Below the pieces are notes generated by a model. That model worked only from the letters and a program-made list of their open reading frames with translations, was not told where the DNA came from and made no database searches. From assembly GCA_965215045.1 (NCBI GenBank), contig OZ244031.1:620001-684000 (forward strand): a stretch of DNA of 64,000 nt, in the 5' to 3' direction. The position numbers were made by a program, and so were the translations under genes. Source of the stretch: G965215045 sp965215045. GTDB lineage: Bacteria > Pseudomonadota > Gammaproteobacteria > JABABF01. Below, piece after piece: positions 60,307 through 64,000 of this stretch. The stretch's first letter is position 1. Each line of letters opens with the position of its first letter.

Positions 60307-61170
60307 GTGCATAAAGAAGAAGCGATTAACTTGGCGCGCATTTTACACCAGGCACTGCCCTGGCTCGATCGTTACCGGGGGCTGTACATCGTCGCCAAGC
60401 TGGGCGGCAATGTCTTGCACAACCGGGACCTGTTGCAGAGTTTCGCCAGGGACCTCGTGCTGATGAACCGCAACGGCATCTGCGCTGTGGCCGTGCACGG
60501 CGGCGGGCCACACATCACGGCCCGGCTCGCCGAACAGGGCATCGAGACCCGTTTTGTCGATGGTTTACGCTTTTCCGACGCCCGCGTGGCCGCCACCGTG
60601 GAGGAGATCCTGGCCGCAGTCAACCTGGAAGTCAGCGAGGCGATTCAAGCGGCGGGCGGCGAGGTCGCCTCCTTCGCCGACTGTTCCGCCCGCTTGATTC
60701 GCGCGCAGACCACGGCGGACGGCAGGGCCGGGGAAAGGACCGGGGAGGTGTGTTCCATCGACGTGCGCCAGTTGCAAAAATCCTGTCATGCCGAGCGCAA
60801 GATTCCCGTGATCTCGCCCATCGGTCACGACGCGCAAGGCAGGCCCTATAACGTCAATGCCGATTCCGCCGCCGGGTTTATCGCCCAGGGCCTGCGGGCG
60901 GAAAAATTCATCCTGCTGACCAACGTGCCCGGTATCTTGTACCAGGGCACATTGCAAAAAGAATTGAATGCCCTGCAGGTGCGGGAAATGATCGACCGGG
61001 ACATCATCCAGGAAGGCATGCTGCCCAAGGTCTTATCCATCTTGCACGCCATCGAGGGCGGAGTGCCCCGGGCACATATCATCGACGCCAACCTGCCGCA
61101 TGCGGCATTGCTGGAGATCCTGACAGACGAAGGGGTGGGCACGCTGATCAAGGCGCATCCCGAGGCCTGA
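60307..61170 (+). CDS. argB: acetylglutamate kinase
   Basis: 287 residues from GTG 60307, with a weak ribosome site 12 bp upstream. Phosphorylates N-acetylglutamate in arginine synthesis. VAKLGGNVL, AVHGGGPHI, RFVDGLRFSD and NVNADSAAGFIAQ are the family landmarks. Arginine-feedback forms carry an N-terminal helix, and a short one (about 1-20) is visible here. It is divergent from the glycosyltransferase gene across 59 bp. Confidence 0.95.
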   Translation: MHKEEAINLARILHQALPWLDRYRGLYIVAKLGGNVLHNRDLLQSFARDLVLMNRNGICAVAVHGGGPHITARLAEQGIETRFVDGLRFSDARVAATVEEILAAVNLEVSEAIQAAGGEVASFADCSARLIRAQTTADGRAGERTGEVCSIDVRQLQKSCHAERKIPVISPIGHDAQGRPYNVNADSAAGFIAQGLRAEKFILLTNVPGILYQGTLQKELNALQVREMIDRDIIQEGMLPKVLSILHAIEGGVPRAHIIDANLPHAALLEILTDEGVGTLIKAHPEA

Positions 61171-61179
61171 ATACGCCGT

Positions 61180-61818
61180 TTAGCTGGCGGAATACTGCTC
61201 CCGGTAACGTTGCAGTGCCCGCACCTGTTCCGGCTCACTGAGCAAAACGAACAGGTCATCCAGCGTCGCCAGCGCAAATACCGGTATCTCGCATTCCTCC
61301 TCCAACTCCCGTGCCGCCAACTTGCCGCTGGCACCCCGTTCCCGGCGGTCCAGCATCACCGCCAGGCCGACGGGATGGGCGTCCGCATCCCGCAATGCCG
61401 CCACCGCCTCCCGCACCGCCGTGCCGGCGGTCAGCACATCATCCAGGATCAGCACCCGCTGTCCCTGCAGGGGGGCGCCGACCATCCCGCCGCCCTCCCC
61501 GTGTCGCTTGGGCTCCTTGCGATTGAACGCCCACGGAAGATTGATGCGCCGGCCCTGCAAAGACAGCGCCGCTGCGACCAGTAGGGGAATGCCCTTGTAC
61601 GCGGTGCCGAACAGCAGCTCAAAGCGCAAACCGCCCTGCCGCTGTACGCGCTCGACCAGGCCCGCACAGCATTCCCCCAACAAGGCCAGGCCCGCGCCGT
61701 CGGCAAAGGCTCCGAGATCAAAAAAATAAGGGCTCTCGCGCCCGGATTTCAGACGAAAGTTGCCGAAGCGCAGTGCACCGCATTGCAGCGCGTGACGCAA
61801 GAAATGATCGCGGTCCAT
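61180..61818 (-). CDS. pyrE: orotate phosphoribosyltransferase
   Basis: 212 residues. Joins orotate and PRPP. The PRPP loop is VLILDDVLTAGTAV; SGRESPYFFDLG and GTAYKGIPL are also typical. It lies 12 bp after an rph remnant on the same strand, keeping the old rph-pyrE order. Convergent with argB. Confidence 0.97.
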   Translation of the reverse strand: MDRDHFLRHALQCGALRFGNFRLKSGRESPYFFDLGAFADGAGLALLGECCAGLVERVQRQGGLRFELLFGTAYKGIPLLVAAALSLQGRRINLPWAFNRKEPKRHGEGGGMVGAPLQGQRVLILDDVLTAGTAVREAVAALRDADAHPVGLAVMLDRRERGASGKLAARELEEECEIPVFALATLDDLFVLLSEPEQVRALQRYREQYSAS

Positions 61819-61830
61819 GCCAGGTGTGTC

Positions 61831-61995
61831 TCAGGGCTGCAGCGACAAGGCAAGTGCCTGTTGTTGTTTTTCCAGGAGCGCGATGATGCCGGTCTGCGCC
61901 AGGTCCAGCACCGCAGCTTCCGCGTGGGGAATGAACCCGCGCTGCAAGCGCACCGGGCGCAATTGCTCTGGGCGGCGGCCCTGGTACCTGGGCAT
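61831..61995 (-). pseudogene. rph: internally deleted ribonuclease PH gene (rph remnant)
   Basis: A 54-codon frame from ATG 61995, 12 bp before pyrE. The first 30 codons match the RNase PH N-terminus (GRRPEQLRPVRLQRGF, PHAEAAVL); the remaining 24 match its C-terminus (LAQTGIIALLEKQQQALAL, compare E. coli LALARGGIESIVATQKAAL). About 180 codons between are missing and the frame was kept. All catalytic and phosphate-binding parts are gone, so it cannot be an active RNase PH. yicC, which often sits between rph and gmk, is also absent. Confidence 0.75.
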
Positions 61996-62180
61996 GGCGG
62001 AAAACGGCAACGGAAAGGCGCGACACATTATAACCAGCCACCGGCGACGAGCCATACGCGGACCCGGGAATCGACGCCGGAATCGACGGCGGCCGGCACG
62101 GCCCGGGAAACCGGCGGTAGGAACGGCTAAAATATGATGCCAGGCACTACAGGACAATACGCGGAACTGCAAGAATATCG

Positions 62181-62801
62181 ATGGGCGAACAGGGCGTTCT
62201 CTACACGATCTCCGGACCTTCCGGGGTCGGCAAAAGCAGCCTGGTGGCGGCACTGGCGCAAAAAATTTCCGGGCTCCGGATTTCCGTCTCGCACACCACC
62301 CGCCCCGCGCGTTCCAGCGAAGAGGATGGAACGCATTATCACTTTGTCAGCATGGAAGTTTTCGAAGACATGCTAAGGCGCGAAGTTTTCTTGGAACACG
62401 CCCAGGTATTCGGTCATTGCTACGGCAGTTCCCGGGAATGGGTGGAACAGACCCTGGCCCGTGGAGAAGACGTAATCCTGGAAATCGATTGGCAGGGCGC
62501 ACAACAGGTACGCGAGCGAATGCCGCAAAGCGTCGGCATTTTCCTGCTGCCGCCCGGCGAAGACGACTTGCGGCAACGCCTCGGCACCCGGGGGCATGAT
62601 CCCGAGCTGATCTCCACCCGCCTGGAATGCGCCACCAGGGAAATGCAGCATTTGCACGAGGCCGATTACCTGGTCATCAACAGGAATTTTGACCGGGCCC
62701 TGTCGGACTTGTGTTGTATCGTGCTGAGCAACCGCCTGCGTTGCGCCTACAGCAGCCGCACGAACCAGGAATTAATTGAAGAATTGATCGGCGACTCCTG
62801 A
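62181..62801 (+). CDS. gmk: guanylate kinase
   Basis: 206 residues. P-loop GPSGVGKS at 12-19, SVSHTTRPARSSEEDGTHYHF for GMP and EIDWQGAQQVR are characteristic. Converts GMP to GDP. The order gmk-rpoZ-spoT is conserved in Gammaproteobacteria. Confidence 0.98.
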   Translation: MGEQGVLYTISGPSGVGKSSLVAALAQKISGLRISVSHTTRPARSSEEDGTHYHFVSMEVFEDMLRREVFLEHAQVFGHCYGSSREWVEQTLARGEDVILEIDWQGAQQVRERMPQSVGIFLLPPGEDDLRQRLGTRGHDPELISTRLECATREMQHLHEADYLVINRNFDRALSDLCCIVLSNRLRCAYSSRTNQELIEELIGDS

Positions 62802-62868
62802 GACCCCGCGGCAACTGTCCCGGCCATAACGTCCGCGGCAATCACCGAATTCCACGGACGGTGCCCGG

Positions 62869-62902
62869 GGCATCGTGTTTGCACGCGCCAGTCAACGATG
62901 CC
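62869..62902 (+). promoter_or_regulatory. 8-bp inverted repeat just upstream of the rpoZ promoter
   Basis: GGCATCGT (62869-62876) and ACGATGCC (62895-62902) are perfect complements around an 18-bp spacer, ending 4 bp before the -35. It could be an operator or the hairpin of a gmk terminator without T-run. Confidence 0.35.
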
Positions 62903-62905
62903 GGT

Positions 62906-62934
62906 TTGCCTCAAAAATGCATCCCCGCTACAAT
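62906..62934 (+). promoter_or_regulatory. sigma-70-type promoter for rpoZ
   Basis: TTGCCT (62906-62911) and TACAAT (62929-62934) are 17 bp apart, matching four and five of six consensus bases. Transcription would start near 62941, giving a leader of about 26 nt. Confidence 0.55.
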
Positions 62935-62966
62935 GCGCTGCCCCGAGTTCGGAAGGTTCTGCGCAA

Positions 62967-63386
62967 ATGGCCCGCGTCACGATTGAAAGATGCCTCAAAC
63001 ACTTCGCCAACCGCTTTGACCTGGTGTTGGCGGCCAGCCGGCGCGCCCGCCAGTTGCAGGCCGGCGGTGTTCCCCTGGTCCCCACGGAGGATGACAAGGA
63101 GACCGTGGTCGCCCTGCGGGAGATCGAGGCGGAGCGCATCGGACCGGATATCCTGCACCAGGATCTCACCGGAGAGGAAGACCTGGACCAGGAGATTCGC
63201 AAGTTGATTGAAAAGGCCCCCGAGCCGGTCACCGCTTTTGCCGCACCCGCCGAACATGAAGACGACGATGAGGAAGAAGGAGGGGAGGACGAAGTAATCC
63301 GCGCCGCCGCGGAAGAAGAAACTGCAAAGAACAAGGAAACCGCATCGGGGCATTCCGAAGGCACAGGCCCCGGCAGCGAAAAATAG
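62967..63386 (+). CDS. rpoZ: RNA polymerase omega subunit with long acidic tail
   Basis: 139 residues from ATG 62967. The first about 80 match omega: ARVTIERCLKHFANRFDLVLAASRRARQL, then TVVALREIEAE. Helps assemble beta prime and is part of the ppGpp site. E. coli omega has 91 residues; here about 55 extra are rich in Glu, Asp and Ala. SpoT, the ppGpp enzyme, follows after the tandem repeat. Confidence 0.94.
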   Translation: MARVTIERCLKHFANRFDLVLAASRRARQLQAGGVPLVPTEDDKETVVALREIEAERIGPDILHQDLTGEEDLDQEIRKLIEKAPEPVTAFAAPAEHEDDDEEEGGEDEVIRAAAEEETAKNKETASGHSEGTGPGSEK

Positions 63387-63390
63387 CGTC

Positions 63391-63634
63391 CGGCCCGCGG
63401 GGGGATATCCAACCCGCCCCGTCGTCCACACGGCGGCACCGACATTTCCGCCCGCGGGGTGACACACTCCACCCGACCCGTCACCCACACAGCGGCACCG
63501 ACATTCCCGACCGCGGGCTGACACACTCCACCCGCCCCGTCATCCACACGGCGGCACCGACATTCCCGACCGCGGGCTGACACACTCCACCCGACCCGTC
63601 ACCCACACGGCGGCACCGACATTTCTACCTGCGG
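63391..63634 (+). repeat. 59-bp tandem repeat between rpoZ and spoT (about four copies)
   Basis: GGCACCGACATT recurs at 63435, 63494, 63553 and 63612, exactly 59 bp apart; a degenerate partial copy precedes them from about 63393. Copies differ at a few bases each and are head to tail without spacers. It fills most of the 323-bp gap. The remaining part (63635-63709) holds a short AT-rich stretch that may carry the spoT promoter; I see no gene. Confidence 0.92.
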
Positions 63635-63709
63635 AGTTTGCCGACCCGTGCAAGGCGGATAAATTTTTCATAATATAAGACCGTCCCGTCGTCCGCATCG
63701 AGCAGAGAC

Positions 63710-64000
63710 ATGTCCACCCCGGCCCTCCAGGAAAATATAGACGCCCTGGCGCACAAGCTCGGCGATTACCTGAACGCGGGGCAAGTGCTGCGCGTGCAAA
63801 ACGCCTACCAGTACGCAGAAAAAGCCCACCGGGGGCAGCGGCGGCGCAGCGGCGAGCCCTTCATTACGCACCCGATCGCGGTCGCACACATCTTGGCGGA
63901 TATGCGCATGGATGACGAGATACTCACCGCCGCCATCCTGCATGATGTCCTGGAAGACTGCGACCTGGACCGGGAGAGCATCCAACAGGAATTTGGGGAA
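63710..64000 (+). CDS. spoT: bifunctional (p)ppGpp synthetase/hydrolase, 5' part only
   Basis: 97 residues are visible before the right edge. The HD hydrolase domain is beginning: QYAEKAHRGQRRRSGEPFITHPIAVAHILAD and AAILHDVLEDC with the HD metal pair. Position after rpoZ marks it as SpoT rather than RelA. The start ATG 63710 has a purine-rich site (GCAGAGA) just before it. Confidence 0.93.
   Translation, partial: MSTPALQENIDALAHKLGDYLNAGQVLRVQNAYQYAEKAHRGQRRRSGEPFITHPIAVAHILADMRMDDEILTAAILHDVLEDCDLDRESIQQEFGE

Noticed and set aside
63391..63634. Regular repeats that resemble a CRISPR array
   Set aside because: The 59-bp units are head to tail with no unique spacers and no cas genes nearby; it is a simple tandem repeat.

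Overview
The window is about 64 kb of GC-rich, densely coded chromosome from a gammaproteobacterium. Most genes are housekeeping genes in the order typical of Pseudomonas-like, non-enteric Gammaproteobacteria: rpsB-tsf-frr-uppS-cdsA-dxr-rseP-bamA-skp-lpxD-fabZ-lpxA-rnhB-dnaE-accA-tilS-pyrG-kdsA-eno, hemA/lolB-ispE-tRNA-Gln-prs-rplY-pth-ychF, and gmk-rpoZ-spoT. I cannot name the genus from sequence alone.

Layout. 1-820 is a more AT-rich edge with the 5' end of a GHKL ATPase gene, a small ORF and an antitoxin-like fragment, probably acquired DNA. 1122-4301 is gnnA-gnnB-lpxB. 4472-10883 (minus) holds murJ, pyrB, sbcB, fumarase and a membrane protein. 11177-11250 is tRNA-Gly. 11265-14540 (minus) is pilA-pilC-pilD-coaE. 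14694-18603 (plus) holds a MaoC hydratase, a thiolase, ftsB, ispD, ispF and pcm. 18710-41651 (minus) is the long eno-to-rpsB block for envelope, lipid, translation and replication. 41817-49973 (plus) holds map, glnD, nth, dapD, dapE and two sulfotransferases. 49987-55391 (minus) is ychF-pth-rplY-prs-tRNA-Gln-ispE-lolB. hemA-prfA follow (plus), then two glycosyltransferase genes (minus), argB (plus), an rph remnant with pyrE (minus), and gmk-rpoZ-spoT (plus, cut by the right edge).

How the genes fit together. Lipid A and outer-membrane functions dominate (lpxA, lpxB, lpxD, fabZ, kdsA, bamA, skp, lolB, rseP). A gnnA-gnnB pair beside lpxB, and an LpxA with Lys at the acyl-ruler position, point to a lipid A built on 2,3-diamino-2,3-dideoxyglucose, as in Leptospira and Acidithiobacillus. 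A GT32-GT62 fusion glycosyltransferase (Och1-like plus Anp1/Mnn9-like, folds best known from yeast mannan synthesis), a GT2-like partner and tandem sulfotransferases suggest unusual surface glycans.

The strangest feature is a recurring class of short tandem duplications at gene ends: murJ 38 bp, rnhB about 94 bp, bamA 110 bp, lolB/ispE 65 bp x3, rpoZ-spoT 59 bp x4, and 66 bp before gnnA. Several copies carry a duplicated stop codon or start/stop junction. With the internally deleted rph and the absence of pyrH, pilB, prmC, yicC, truD and surE from their usual slots, this suggests a chromosome remodelled by small duplications and deletions.
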